From Paracoccaceae bacterium (lineage in GTDB: Bacteria > Pseudomonadota > Alphaproteobacteria > Rhodobacterales > Rhodobacteraceae), in the NCBI GenBank assembly GCA_024742695.1, contig JANSXY010000018.1, positions 1 to 64,000 of the forward strand: a stretch of DNA of 64,000 bases, in the 5' to 3' direction. Position numbers and translations under genes: made by a program. The notes beneath the pieces are model-generated. The model saw nothing but the letters and a program-made list of their open reading frames with translations, did no database searches and was not told where the DNA came from. Shown here one piece after another: positions 8,603 through 17,160 of this stretch (position 1 is its first letter; each line of letters opens with the position of its first letter).

Positions 8603-9079
8603 TCAGAGTTTCGAGGAAATCACCCCGGTCGCGAAACCGCCCATCCGCAGTTCGCCGAACAGCCGCTGATACTCGATCTTCGGGCACCGGTTCTGGATCA
8701 CCCGCAGCCCCGCCGCCTCGGCCCGGTCGGCGGCCCCGGCATGTTCGACACCGATCTGCATCCAGATCGTGCGCAGGCCGGGCAGATGCGCCAGGGCCTC
8801 GTCGACGATGCCCGGCACCGCCTCCGAGCGGCGGAAGATATCCACCATGTCGACACCGGCCTCGGGCGGGATCGCGGCCAGGTCGGGATAGACCGTGCGG
8901 CCCAGGATCTCCGTGCCGGCATGGCCGGGGTTGACCGGGATCACCGTGAACCCCTTCAACCCGAGGTAGCGGGCGACATAGTAGGACGGCCGCACCGGGT
9001 TGGGCGACACGCCGACAACGGCGATCACCTTGGCGGTGGTCAGTACGTCGCGCAGGAAAGCGTCGGAATAGCTTTGCAT
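8603..9079 (-). CDS. CoA-binding domain protein (YccU-like)
   Basis: A 158-residue single-domain Rossmann-fold protein of the succinyl-CoA-ligase-like CoA-binding family. The nucleotide loop is in VIAVVGVSPNPVRPSYYVARY (about residues 18-38). VIPVNPGHAGTEILG and MQIGVEHAGAADRAEAAGL follow, and NRCPKIEY lies near the end, all typical of this group. Stand-alone members bind CoA, but their reaction is not established. A terminator just upstream separates it from the YHS gene, so it is probably transcribed alone. Confidence 0.88.
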   Translation of the reverse strand: MQSYSDAFLRDVLTTAKVIAVVGVSPNPVRPSYYVARYLGLKGFTVIPVNPGHAGTEILGRTVYPDLAAIPPEAGVDMVDIFRRSEAVPGIVDEALAHLPGLRTIWMQIGVEHAGAADRAEAAGLRVIQNRCPKIEYQRLFGELRMGGFATGVISSKL

Positions 9080-9095
9080 GGTCGAGACTTGCCAG

Positions 9096-9127
9096 AAAAA
9101 CGCGCCCGAACCAAGAGGCCGGGCGCG
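9096..9127 (-). terminator. Rho-independent terminator (minus strand)
   Basis: CGCGCCCG (9101-9108) and CGGGCGCG (9120-9127) form a perfect 8-pair stem. On the minus strand it is followed by five T (plus-strand A run 9096-9100). It would end transcription of the YHS gene before the CoA-binding gene. Confidence 0.8.
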
Positions 9128-9257
9128 AGTGCGGAACGAGGGACAGTGAAGTGAAACGCGACAGTTCCGATGCCGTGTCTCATGGACACTGATGTAGGTT
9201 TCTTAAGCGGCAGTTAAAGACCGCGGCCCCGGCCGCTCAACCGGACGTGATCGCCGC

Positions 9258-9728
9258 CTATCGGCGGAGGATCGCCGGCCAGAGGGTGCGCGCGGCGTCG
9301 ATCCGCCTGTCGGCGTCTTCCAGCCAGCGCGCCAGCAGTTCCGGCGAATGGGCGATGTAAAGCCGCCCGTCGCGGATCGCGAAGGCGGCGGGATCGCCGG
9401 GCGCCAGCCGGCCCTCCGACAGCGCCCAGGCGCAATAGCCGCCGAAGCGTGGCGCGTAGGCGCGGGGGTTCATCTCGAAGGCCAGCAGCGCCTCGGGACT
9501 GGCGAACAGCCAAACCGCGCCGCGCCATTTCAACGCGTGCCGGGCATCGCCGGCGACCGGCCGGCCCTCGGTGAAATAGGCCACCACGTCATGGCCGCCG
9601 AGGGCGAACCCGCCGACGGTATGGACCGCCGGTTCCTCCGCCTGCACGGGCCGGGCCGGCACGACGGCCAACAGCGCGGCGACGAACCACGCGAAGACGG
9701 CTGGCAGGGCGGATCGGCGCAGGATCAT
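9258..9728 (-). CDS. YHS-domain exported protein
   Basis: A 156-residue protein with a clear signal peptide (MILRRSALPAVFAWFVAALL, cleavage near VQAEE). A YHS-type domain follows, with HDVVAYF, then FEMNPRAYAPRFGGYCAWALSEG, which has the single conserved Cys of the motif. YHS domains are short putative metal-binding modules found in copper-handling proteins and hydroxylases. The periplasmic role here is unknown. The start is the ATG opening the signal peptide; the frame runs open far upstream, but that stretch overlaps other genes. It is flanked by the terminator at 9096-9127. Confidence 0.82.
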   Translation of the reverse strand: MILRRSALPAVFAWFVAALLAVVPARPVQAEEPAVHTVGGFALGGHDVVAYFTEGRPVAGDARHALKWRGAVWLFASPEALLAFEMNPRAYAPRFGGYCAWALSEGRLAPGDPAAFAIRDGRLYIAHSPELLARWLEDADRRIDAARTLWPAILRR

Positions 9729-9832
9729 GGCAAGTCCTCTCGCGGCCAAGATGGCACCACGCGGGGCGGCGGGAAACCCCGATCCCGCAAGCGTGATCGC
9801 GGGGCCCGCGCCGGTCAGGACACCGCGCGGGA

Positions 9833-10132
9833 TCAATCGACGAGATCGACGATCTCTTCCACCAGATCCTCGAGCCCGTCGATCAGGCGCTTGAAGAGCC
9901 GCTTGCGTGGTCGACGCCGCTGCGGCGCGAGGCCGCGCGCCGGTTGCTGAAGCGGCCTCGATTTCTTCGGCCGCGGATCCTGCGGCGCCTCGGCCGCCCG
10001 AACCGCCTTCATCCGGCTGAGCGGCGCACCGCAGGACGAACAGGCAAGCTGGTGCTGCACCCGGCCGGCCAGCGTGAGCATCGTGCGGCTGCCGCAATAG
10101 CAGCAGGTCGCGATCTTGGTACGCTCGGGCAT
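9833..10132 (-). CDS. small zinc-ribbon protein
   Basis: A 99-residue protein with two Cys pairs, CCYC at residues 10-13 and CSSC at 31-34, which would hold one zinc. A basic Pro/Arg-rich middle and an acidic amphipathic tail (LIDGLEDLVEEIVDLVD) follow. The cysteine layout suggests a zinc ribbon that binds nucleic acid or protein. I know no function. It lies 12 bases after the rlmB stop on the same strand, so the two are probably cotranscribed and a role near RNA or the ribosome is possible. Confidence 0.75.
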   Translation of the reverse strand: MPERTKIATCCYCGSRTMLTLAGRVQHQLACSSCGAPLSRMKAVRAAEAPQDPRPKKSRPLQQPARGLAPQRRRPRKRLFKRLIDGLEDLVEEIVDLVD

Positions 10133-10144
10133 CGGCCGCCTTCC

Positions 10145-10933
10145 TCACTCCTGGTGTGCTGCAGCGGCATATAGGGCAATCGCGGCGGCGTTGGAGACGT
10201 TGAGCGAGCCGAAAGCCCCGGAACAGGGAATCCGGACGAGGATGTCGCAGGTTTCGCGGGTGCGGTCCCGCAGCCCCGGCCCCTCCGCGCCGAGAACGAG
10301 GCCGACGGGTCGGCCCGACCGGTCCGCCAGCGCGGCATCGAGCGTCGTCTCCGCCCCGCCGTCGAGGCCGAGCAGGACATAGCCCATGTCGCGCAGGGCC
10401 AGCATCGCCTCGGCAAGGTTGCCGACCCGAAGGTAGGGCTGGCGTTCCAGCGCGCCCGAGGCGGTCTTGGCCAGCGCCCCGGTCTCGGGCGCGGAATGAC
10501 GCGCGGGGGCGATCACCGCGCGCGCGCCGAAGACCTCGGCCGAGCGCAGGATCGCACCGACGTTGTGCGGGTCCGTCACCCTGTCGAGCAGGACGACGAG
10601 CGGCCGGCCCGCGCCGCCGGCGCAGACCTCGGCCAGGCTGCCCCAGGCCAGCGGCCGCACCTCCAGCGCCGCGCCCTGGTGGACGCTGCCGCGGTCGATC
10701 GGCACCGCGGTGTCGAACTTTCGGGCATCGACGATCTCGGGCGCGAGCCCGCCGGCGGCCACCGCCTCGCCCAGGCGGTCGGCGGCGTTCTTGGTGAGGA
10801 CAAGCCGCAGCTTCTCGCGCGCCGGGTTCGCCAGAGCGTCGCGGACCGCGTGCAGGCCGAACAGCCACACCGTTTCCGCCGCGGCGGCCTTGCGGGCGCG
10901 TTCCTTCTCGACCACCCAGGCGGGTTTCTTCAT
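10145..10933 (-). CDS. rlmB: 23S rRNA 2'-O-ribose methyltransferase (RlmB/TrmH family)
   Basis: A SPOUT-class SAM-dependent methyltransferase expected to methylate the 2'-O of G2251 in 23S rRNA. An N-terminal substrate-binding part (VWLFGLHAVRDALANP, about residues 23-38) precedes the knotted domain. The three SPOUT motifs are clear: VLLDRVTDPHNVGAILRSAE, LVLGAEGPGLRD and IPCSGAFGSLNVSNAAAIALY. At 262 residues it fits the family. The ATG at 10933 gives the usual N-terminus. Exact target-site specificity within the family cannot be read from sequence. A divergent tRNA-Tyr lies upstream. Confidence 0.9.
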   Translation of the reverse strand: MKKPAWVVEKERARKAAAAETVWLFGLHAVRDALANPAREKLRLVLTKNAADRLGEAVAAGGLAPEIVDARKFDTAVPIDRGSVHQGAALEVRPLAWGSLAEVCAGGAGRPLVVLLDRVTDPHNVGAILRSAEVFGARAVIAPARHSAPETGALAKTASGALERQPYLRVGNLAEAMLALRDMGYVLLGLDGGAETTLDAALADRSGRPVGLVLGAEGPGLRDRTRETCDILVRIPCSGAFGSLNVSNAAAIALYAAAAHQE

Positions 10934-11024
10934 CGCCGGCCCCCTTCGTACGGTCCCAGACCATGCCCCCGGCCCGGCCGCCTTGGCAAGGCGCGAGCGG
11001 GCGGCGGCGCCCCGAATTTCCGCC

Positions 11025-11053
11025 TTGACGCTCCGGGGGGGCTTCGCTATCCC
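11025..11053 (+). promoter_or_regulatory. probable promoter of tRNA-Tyr
   Basis: TTGACG (11025-11030) and TATCCC (11048-11053) are 17 bases apart, and transcription would start a few bases before the tRNA at 11066. The -35 element is strong and the -10 weak. It lies in the divergent gap shared with rlmB. Confidence 0.55.
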
Positions 11054-11065
11054 GCGCGCAGCGTC

Positions 11066-11149
11066 GGGCGACGTGCTGCAAGGTGCGGCAGCGGACTGTA
11101 ACTCCGCCGGGGAGACCCATGCCTGGTTCGATTCCAGGGTCGCCCACCA
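11066..11149 (+). tRNA. tRNA-Tyr (anticodon GTA)
   Basis: A class II tRNA of 84 bases. The acceptor GGGCGAC (11066-11072) pairs perfectly with GTCGCCC (11139-11145). The anticodon arm is GCGGA-CTGTAAC-TCCGC with GTA at 11098-11100. A long variable arm (about 11108-11121, GGG pairing with CCC) and T arm CCTGG-TTCGATT-CCAGG follow. The discriminator is A and CCA is encoded. The D arm is unusual: position 8 is G and position 14 is C instead of the near-universal U8 and A14, and the loop is very short. Identity as Tyr is secure from the anticodon and long variable arm. Confidence 0.93.
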
Positions 11150-11195
11150 CTCCCCCCCGAGGACAGACCGACGGGCCGTCCGGTGCGGCTCCAGT

Positions 11196-12617
11196 TTAGG
11201 CCGGCGGTTCGACGACCGGCGGCAGGGTTTCCGGCGGGATCGGGCATTCGTAGGGGGTTTCGGCCAGATGCTCGGCATGGGCGCGGCGGGCCGCCTCGCG
11301 CAGCGCGGCATTCTCCAGCAGATCGCGCGCCGTCGCCGCCATGATCTTGGCGGCATGGATCATGCCCTTGTGCGCCGCCGGGGTCTTGCCCTGCGCCACC
11401 GTCTGCCAGGTGTGGAACGGCGTGCCCACCGCGCAGGTGGCGACACGGGCCTGCACCGTCGGCACCGCCCAGCTCACGTCGCCCACGTCGGTAGAGCCCT
11501 CGCCGCCCTCGCTCCTGCGATCGAGCGGCACGACGAAGTCGCACAGCGGCAGGGTCGGATCGGGCTTCATCCCGATCCGGCGGAAGGTGGCGCGGATGTC
11601 GTCGGGGGTGAAGGTCTTCTGCATCTCGCGGGCGAAGGCGCGGTCGGCCTCGTCGAAGGGGACCGGGCCGAGCTTGTCCAGCGCGCGCTGCATCGCCTCT
11701 TCCAGCGGCCGGTTGCCCAGCAGGTTGGAAACGCCCGAAAACACCCGTGATTCCACCCGCGTCTCGGTCATCAGCGCCGCGCCATCGGCGATCTTGCGCA
11801 CCCGCGCGACCAGCGCGCGCAACTCCGGCAGGTTCCGCGCCCGGATCAGTTGCCGCACCGTGGCGCGGGCCTGCACCACGTTCGGCGCCACCCCGCCGGC
11901 GTCGAGATAGGCGTAGTGCACCCGCGCGTCGTCGGGGATGTGTTCGCGCAGGTAGTTGACGCCCACGTTCATCAGTTCCACCGCGTCCAGCGCGCTGCGC
12001 CCGAGTTCCGGGGCGCCGGCGGCATGCGCGGCCTTGCCGTGGAAGGTGAAATCGATCCGGGTGTTGGCCAGCGAGCTGGCCTCGTTCACCGCGGTGAAGG
12101 TCGCCGGATGCCACGAGATCGCGGCATCGACATCGTCGAAGAGCCCCGCGCGCACCATGTAGGTCTTGGCCGCGCCGCCCTCCTCGGCCGGGCAGCCGTA
12201 GTAGCGCACCCGCGCCTTGATCCCGGCCTCCGCCAGCCAGTCCTTCACCGCCGTGGCGGCCAGCAGCGCCGCCGCGCCCAGCAGGTTGTGGCCACAGCCG
12301 TGGCCGTTGCCGCCCTCCTGCAGCGGCCGGTGTTCCGTCGCGCCCGGTTCCTGGCTGAGATAGGGCAGCGCGTCGAACTCGCCGAGAATGGCGATCACCG
12401 GCCCGTCCTCGCCGGCCTCGCCCACCACCGCCGTGGGCAGGCCGGCGGCCCTGTCGGTGATGCGAAAACCGTGATCCTGAAGCGCGCGGCGGTGTTCGGC
12501 GACCGAACGAAACTCGTGATACAGCGTCTCGGGCATGTCGAACACGCGGTCCGACAGCGCCACGAACGCGTCGCGATGCGCTTCGACATGGTCCCAGATC
12601 GGATCGGCATTCTTCAT
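11196..12617 (-). CDS. M20-family amidohydrolase (AbgB-like)
   Basis: A metal-dependent amidohydrolase of the M20 peptidase family, 473 residues. Metal-binding motifs are visible: NGHGCGHNLLGAAAL (about residues 108-122), the Glu-Glu of GCPAEEGGAAKTYM and ISWHPATF. A dimerisation domain with FTFHGKAAHAAGAPELGRSA follows. The closest type I recall is AbgB, subunit B of p-aminobenzoyl-glutamate hydrolase, but related enzymes act on many N-acyl amino acids. It ends a Dpp-type transporter operon, 19 bases after the gamma-glutamyltransferase-like gene, so it probably hydrolyses an imported peptide or N-acyl amino acid. The exact substrate is unknown. Confidence 0.88.
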   Translation of the reverse strand: MKNADPIWDHVEAHRDAFVALSDRVFDMPETLYHEFRSVAEHRRALQDHGFRITDRAAGLPTAVVGEAGEDGPVIAILGEFDALPYLSQEPGATEHRPLQEGGNGHGCGHNLLGAAALLAATAVKDWLAEAGIKARVRYYGCPAEEGGAAKTYMVRAGLFDDVDAAISWHPATFTAVNEASSLANTRIDFTFHGKAAHAAGAPELGRSALDAVELMNVGVNYLREHIPDDARVHYAYLDAGGVAPNVVQARATVRQLIRARNLPELRALVARVRKIADGAALMTETRVESRVFSGVSNLLGNRPLEEAMQRALDKLGPVPFDEADRAFAREMQKTFTPDDIRATFRRIGMKPDPTLPLCDFVVPLDRRSEGGEGSTDVGDVSWAVPTVQARVATCAVGTPFHTWQTVAQGKTPAAHKGMIHAAKIMAATARDLLENAALREAARRAHAEHLAETPYECPIPPETLPPVVEPPA

Positions 12618-12636
12618 CCTGGCTGTCCTTTCCTCG

Positions 12637-14310
12637 TCATCCGGCCAGCGCCGCCCCGGCATAGGCCGGGTCCGCCGCGGCAATGCTTCTGCCCTGCCTG
12701 TCGAGCCCCGCGGCCTGCACGATGCCCAGGTGATCGACCGGCCCGCGATCGGTGAAGACGACCCGCGCACCGGCGCGTTCGAGACGCGCCTCCAGGCCCT
12801 GTGGCGCGTCGACATGGGCGCGCACATGGTCGCCCACCCAGTTGCTGCGCGGCGCCGCCAGCGCCCGGTCCAGCGGCGCGCCGGCCATGAGCGCGCGCAC
12901 CACGGCGGCGACCGCGCCGGGAATACGCTCGCTGCCCGCGCCGCCCAGCGCGTAGCGCGCGGCGCCGATGTCCAGCAGGCAGGGGCATTGTTCGGTGACG
13001 TCGCGGGCACCCGGCACCGGCGCCTCGGCCATCCGGTAGGAATGGGCGATCAGGATGCCGGTCTCGGGGTCGGCCACGCGGGCGCCGAAATGCGGCCCGA
13101 TCGACTGGGTGAGCGCCACGCGCATGCCGGCGGCGTCGACGACCGACAGGTGCGTGGTGTCGCGATCCTCGGCCGCGGCCGGGCCGCGCGCCTGGCCGAT
13201 CGCGTCCGACAGCGCGGCCGGGCTGGCCCAGTCGGCCGGCAGGTGATCGCCCAGCCGGGCGACAAGCACCTCCCAGGGCAGCGGATCGGGTTTCGGCTTG
13301 AGCGACCGCAACTCCTCGGGCCGTTCGTCGAAGGCGCGCAGCACCGCCAGCAGATGCGCCAGTTCCGCCTCGAGCGCGTCGGTCGCGCCGGTGGCGGCGC
13401 AAAGCGTGACGATCCGAAGCAGCGTGTGCCCCCAGCCCTGCCGCCCGATGCTGGCCAGGTGCCAGCCATCGCCGCCGGCCCCGACCACCTCGCCCTCCCG
13501 CGGGTCGGCGGCGGCGAGGTCCGCGACGGTCCAGAACCCGCCCTTCGCGGCCATGCGGTCGCAGAACGGCGCGGCGAAGGACGGCTCGGCGAAGGGGTCG
13601 CGCCCGGTCTCGATCAGCCGGTCGAAGAAGCCGGCAAGGCCGGGCTGGGCAAAGCGTTCGCCGGCGCGCGGGGCGCGACCGCCGGGCAGGTAGTGGCGGC
13701 GGGCGTCGGGATCGGCGATCTCGGGCGCGCGCCAGGCCCAGATCTCGGCCAGTTCCGGGGCCACGTCGAACCCGTCGCGGGCCAGGTCGCGCGCCGGGCC
13801 GGCCACCGCCGACAGCGGCAGCCGCCCGCCGCGGTCATGCAAGGCCAGCAGCGCCCGCACCGCGCCGGGCAGCGGCAGCGCCCGCGCGTCGGGCAGCCGC
13901 GCAAGCCCGCCGGGCAGTTGCGACGGCGCCGCCGTGGCGCCGTCGATCGCCGCCGGCGCCGCATCGGGCCGCGCCCAGATCACATGCGCGCGCCCGGCCG
14001 GCGAGGCGTTGGGCGGATCGGCGACCATCATCGCGAACCCCGCCCCGGTCGCGGCATCGGCGGCGCTGCCGCCGGCCTCCAGCAGCGCCATGCCGATCCG
14101 CGCGGCCGCCGCAGACCCGCAGGCCACCGCGCCGAACCGCCCGGCCGCGCTGGCGGCCAGCGGCCGGTCGGCGCCGCGCCGGCGGGCCAGCACCTCCGCC
14201 GCCTCGGCCGCCAGCGCCGCCGCGCCGTGATCGGCGGCCAGCGCCAGCCAGGCCGCGCGCCGCGCCGCCGGATCGCCCGGCCCGTGCAGGATGTCGGCCA
14301 GCGCGCTCAC
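12637..14310 (-). CDS. gamma-glutamyltransferase-family protein
   Basis: An Ntn-hydrolase of the gamma-glutamyltransferase family, 557 residues. The autoprocessing and nucleophile motif TTHLSVVD is present with the expected catalytic Thr at about residue 385, so the protein should cleave itself into two chains. A normal GGT core is recognisable (AACGSAAAARIGMALLEAGG upstream, GAGSERIPGAV downstream). No signal peptide is evident, and the N-terminal ~50 residues are an unusual Ala-rich helix. The start is GTG at 14310, overlapping the preceding ATPase stop (GTGA). In a peptide-uptake operon, hydrolysis of imported gamma-glutamyl compounds is a reasonable inference; transfer versus hydrolysis cannot be told. 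Confidence 0.85.
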   Translation of the reverse strand: MSALADILHGPGDPAARRAAWLALAADHGAAALAAEAAEVLARRRGADRPLAASAAGRFGAVACGSAAAARIGMALLEAGGSAADAATGAGFAMMVADPPNASPAGRAHVIWARPDAAPAAIDGATAAPSQLPGGLARLPDARALPLPGAVRALLALHDRGGRLPLSAVAGPARDLARDGFDVAPELAEIWAWRAPEIADPDARRHYLPGGRAPRAGERFAQPGLAGFFDRLIETGRDPFAEPSFAAPFCDRMAAKGGFWTVADLAAADPREGEVVGAGGDGWHLASIGRQGWGHTLLRIVTLCAATGATDALEAELAHLLAVLRAFDERPEELRSLKPKPDPLPWEVLVARLGDHLPADWASPAALSDAIGQARGPAAAEDRDTTHLSVVDAAGMRVALTQSIGPHFGARVADPETGILIAHSYRMAEAPVPGARDVTEQCPCLLDIGAARYALGGAGSERIPGAVAAVVRALMAGAPLDRALAAPRSNWVGDHVRAHVDAPQGLEARLERAGARVVFTDRGPVDHLGIVQAAGLDRQGRSIAAADPAYAGAALAG

Positions 14311-15308
14311 GTCACCTCGCCCGTCTCGCGCAGGCAGGCCGCCAGCCGCCCGGTCGGGCCCGGCTGGAGTTGCGGCACGATCTCGCGGCAGGCCGGGGCG
14401 GCGACCGGGCAGCGCGGGTGAAAGGTGCAGCCCGGCGGCGGATCGAGGGGCGAGGGAATCTCGCCCGTCACCGGGGTGAAATCCTGCGCCCGCCGGTCCA
14501 GCCGCGGCGCCTCGGCCAGCAGCGCGCGGGTGTAGGGGTGGCGCGGATCGCCGAACACGTCGTCGGCCGCGCCGATCTCCACCACCCGGCCAAGGTACAT
14601 CACCGCGACCCGGTCGGCGATATGGGCCACCGCGCCAAGATCGTGGCTGATGAACAGGTAGGCAAAGCCGAACTCGGCCCGCAGATCCTCGAAAAGGTTC
14701 AGAACCTGCGCCTGGATCGACACGTCGAGCGCCGAGATCGCCTCGTCGCAGACGATCAGCCGGGGTTTCAGCGCCAGCGCCCGCGCGATCCCCACCCGCT
14801 GCCGCTGGCCGCCGGAGAACTGGTGCGGATAGCGCGTCATCATGTCGGCGGCGAGCCCGACCTTGCCCATCAGGTCGGCCACGTAGTCGCGCCGGTCGCG
14901 GGCGCGGATCAGCCCGTGCACCACCGCCGCCTCGCCGACGATCCGTTCGATCCGCATCCGGGGATTGAGCGAGGCGAACGGATCCTGGAAGATCATCTGC
15001 ACCTCGAGCTGCCAGGCCCGGCGCTGATCCGGCGTCATCGCCTCCAGCGCGGTGCCGCGATAGGCCAGCCGCCCGGCGCTTGGCGCCTCGACCCCGGCGA
15101 CCATCCGGCCCAGCGTGGACTTGCCGCAGCCGGATTCGCCGACCAGCCCCACGACCTCGCCCGGCGCGATGTCGAGGCTGACGCCATCGACCGCGCGCAC
15201 CCGCGTCTCGCGGTAGCCGGCGCCCATCAGGTTCGCGGCGCGCTCGGCCAGGTCGGGGCGGTTCACGTAGGTCTGGCACAGGCCATCGAGCGACAAGAGC
15301 GCGGTCAT
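14307..15308 (-). CDS. Dpp/Opp-type ABC transporter ATPase (DppF-like)
   Basis: The second ATP-binding subunit of a peptide-type importer, 333 residues. Walker A is [15 protein letters not shown], the signature is [16 protein letters not shown], and Walker B is [12 protein letters not shown]. The C-terminal oligopeptide-transporter extension holds the Cys-rich motif [16 protein letters not shown], typical of DppD/DppF and probably an Fe-S or zinc site. It overlaps its partner ATPase by 4 bases upstream and the GGT-like gene by 4 bases downstream, so all are cotranscribed. Confidence 0.95.
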   Translation of the reverse strand: MTALLSLDGLCQTYVNRPDLAERAANLMGAGYRETRVRAVDGVSLDIAPGEVVGLVGESGCGKSTLGRMVAGVEAPSAGRLAYRGTALEAMTPDQRRAWQLEVQMIFQDPFASLNPRMRIERIVGEAAVVHGLIRARDRRDYVADLMGKVGLAADMMTRYPHQFSGGQRQRVGIARALALKPRLIVCDEAISALDVSIQAQVLNLFEDLRAEFGFAYLFISHDLGAVAHIADRVAVMYLGRVVEIGAADDVFGDPRHPYTRALLAEAPRLDRRAQDFTPVTGEIPSPLDPPPGCTFHPRCPVAAPACREIVPQLQPGPTGRLAACLRETGEVT

Positions 15309-16279
15309 GCCCCGGACTCCAGCGGATGGTGGCAGCGCACGAGCCGGCCGTCGCCGATCCGCCGTTCCTCGGGCCGGGTCTTGCAGGCGGCATCGGCGCG
15401 CGGGCAGCGTGGCGCGAAGGCGCAGCCCTCGGGCAGGTTCAGAAGGCTGGGCGTCATGCCGCGCACCGGCTGCAACCGTTCGCCCCGCGGCGTCGCCGAG
15501 GGGATCGAGTGGATCAGCCCGTGCGTGTAGGGATGCGCCGGACGGTCCAGCAGATCGTCGACGGCCCCCATCTCGACGATCCGGCCGGCATACATCACCG
15601 CGACGCGATGGGCGAGGCCGGCGACCACCGTCAGGTCATGCGTGATCCAGATCAGCGCGGTGTTGCGCTCTGCCATCAGCCGCTGCATCTCGTACAGGAT
15701 CTGCGACTGGATCGTGACGTCGAGCGCGGTGGTCGGTTCGTCGGCGATGATCAGGTCGGGCTCCAGCATCAGCGCGGCGGCGATCACCACGCGCTGGCGC
15801 ATGCCGCCCGACAGTTCGTGCGGATAGGCGCGCAGCCGTTCCGCCGGGGACGGGATGCCGACCTGCGCGAGCGCCGCCTCGGCCATCTGCCGCGCCGCCT
15901 CGCGGCCGACATCGCGATGCGCGCGGATCGTCTCGATCAGCTGGGTGTCGATCCTCAGGACCGGGTTCAGCGTCATCATCGGATCCTGGAAGATCATCGC
16001 GATCCGGTCGCCGCGCAGCCGGCGCATCGCGTCCTCGGGCAGGCCGCGCAGGTTCTGGCCGTTCAGCACAACCTCGCCCGCCACGATCTCGCCCGGCGGA
16101 TCGATCAGGCCGAGGATCGAGAAGCCGGTGATCGTCTTGCCCGAACCCGATTCCCCGACAAGGCCCAGCACCTCGCCCGGCCCGACATCGAAGGACACGC
16201 CGTCAACCGCGGTCAGACGCCCGGCGCGGGTCGCGAAATCGGTCCGAAGGCCCCGGACGGACAGCACCGGCGCGGTCAT
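15305..16279 (-). CDS. Dpp/Opp-type ABC transporter ATPase (DppD-like)
   Basis: The first ATP-binding subunit, 324 residues. Walker A is GLVGESGSGKTITGF, the signature is ELSGGMRQRVVIAAAL, and Walker B is LIIADEPTTALD. The C-terminal motif CAFAPRCPRADAAC is that of the peptide-transporter subfamily. The chosen ATG at 16279 overlaps the permease stop by 4 bases (ATGA); longer readings would run into the permease gene. It pairs with the DppF-like subunit to drive the two permeases. Confidence 0.95.
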   Translation of the reverse strand: MTAPVLSVRGLRTDFATRAGRLTAVDGVSFDVGPGEVLGLVGESGSGKTITGFSILGLIDPPGEIVAGEVVLNGQNLRGLPEDAMRRLRGDRIAMIFQDPMMTLNPVLRIDTQLIETIRAHRDVGREAARQMAEAALAQVGIPSPAERLRAYPHELSGGMRQRVVIAAALMLEPDLIIADEPTTALDVTIQSQILYEMQRLMAERNTALIWITHDLTVVAGLAHRVAVMYAGRIVEMGAVDDLLDRPAHPYTHGLIHSIPSATPRGERLQPVRGMTPSLLNLPEGCAFAPRCPRADAACKTRPEERRIGDGRLVRCHHPLESGA

Positions 16280-17160
16280 CGCGACAGCCTCGGGTTCAGG
16301 ATGTCGCGCACGTGGTCGCCCACGACGTTGATGCAGACCAGCGTCACCAGCAGCGCGACGCCGGGATAGAAGCTGATCCAGTAGCGCCCCGACAGCAGGT
16401 AATCGAAGCCGTTCGCGATCAGGAGCCCCAGCGAGGGTTCGGTGATCGGCACCCCGACGCCGAGAAACGACAGCGACGCCTCGATCGCGATCGCGTTCGC
16501 CACCTGCACCGTGGCGATCACGATCACCGGCGGCAGCACGTTCGGCAGAAGGTGGCCGAACAGGATGCGCCAGCCCGGCAGCGCCAGCGACCGCGCGGCG
16601 GTGACGTAATCCTTGCGGATCTCGACCAGCGCCGCGCCGCGGACGGTGCGGGCGAAATAGGCCCATTGCACCAGGATCAGCGCCAGGATCACCTTGTCCA
16701 CGCCCTTGCCCAGCGCGGCCAGCAGCAGAAGCGCCACCAGAAGCGCCGGGAAGCTGAGCTGGATATCGACGATCCGCATGATCAGCCCGTCCACCCAGCC
16801 GCCGCGCCAGGCGGCCAGAAGGCCCAGCACCAGCCCCACCATCACCGCGAAGCCGACCGCGACGAAGCTGACGAAAAGCGAGATCCTCAGCCCGTAGATC
16901 ATTGCCGAATACATGTCGCGGCCCTGTTCGTCGGAGCCCAGAAGGTAGTGGAACCCGTCGAACCCCTCCGACCCCGGCGGCAGCGTGCCGTCGAGGATCG
17001 TGATCTGCGCGAGGTCGTAGGGGTTCTGCGGCGCCACCGTGCCCGCGAAGATCGCGGCCAGCGCGATCACGATCAGCCCGATCCCGGCGGCCACCGCCGT
17101 CGGGCTTTTCACGAAATCGCCGGCGAAGCGCGCCAGCGGCGTGTCGGCCCGCGCGGTCAT
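16276..17160 (-). CDS. Dpp-type ABC transporter permease (DppC-like)
   Basis: An inner-membrane permease, 294 residues, with a first helix at about residues 20-42 and the DppC-type domain after it. LLGSDEQGRDMYSAMIYGLRISL is the classic entry to the transmembrane domain. The EAA loop region reads AALVEIRKDYVTAARSLALPGWRILFGHLLPN. The C-terminus ends in LVCINVVGDHVRDILNPRL, as usual for the family. It is coupled by 4-base overlaps to permease B before it and ATPase D after it. Confidence 0.94.
   Translation of the reverse strand: MTARADTPLARFAGDFVKSPTAVAAGIGLIVIALAAIFAGTVAPQNPYDLAQITILDGTLPPGSEGFDGFHYLLGSDEQGRDMYSAMIYGLRISLFVSFVAVGFAVMVGLVLGLLAAWRGGWVDGLIMRIVDIQLSFPALLVALLLLAALGKGVDKVILALILVQWAYFARTVRGAALVEIRKDYVTAARSLALPGWRILFGHLLPNVLPPVIVIATVQVANAIAIEASLSFLGVGVPITEPSLGLLIANGFDYLLSGRYWISFYPGVALLVTLVCINVVGDHVRDILNPRLSR

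Noticed and set aside
3836-11149. Genomic island or prophage attached at the tRNA-Gly or tRNA-Tyr gene
   Set aside because: No integrase, no direct repeat of the tRNA 3' end that I could see, and housekeeping genes on both sides of each tRNA.
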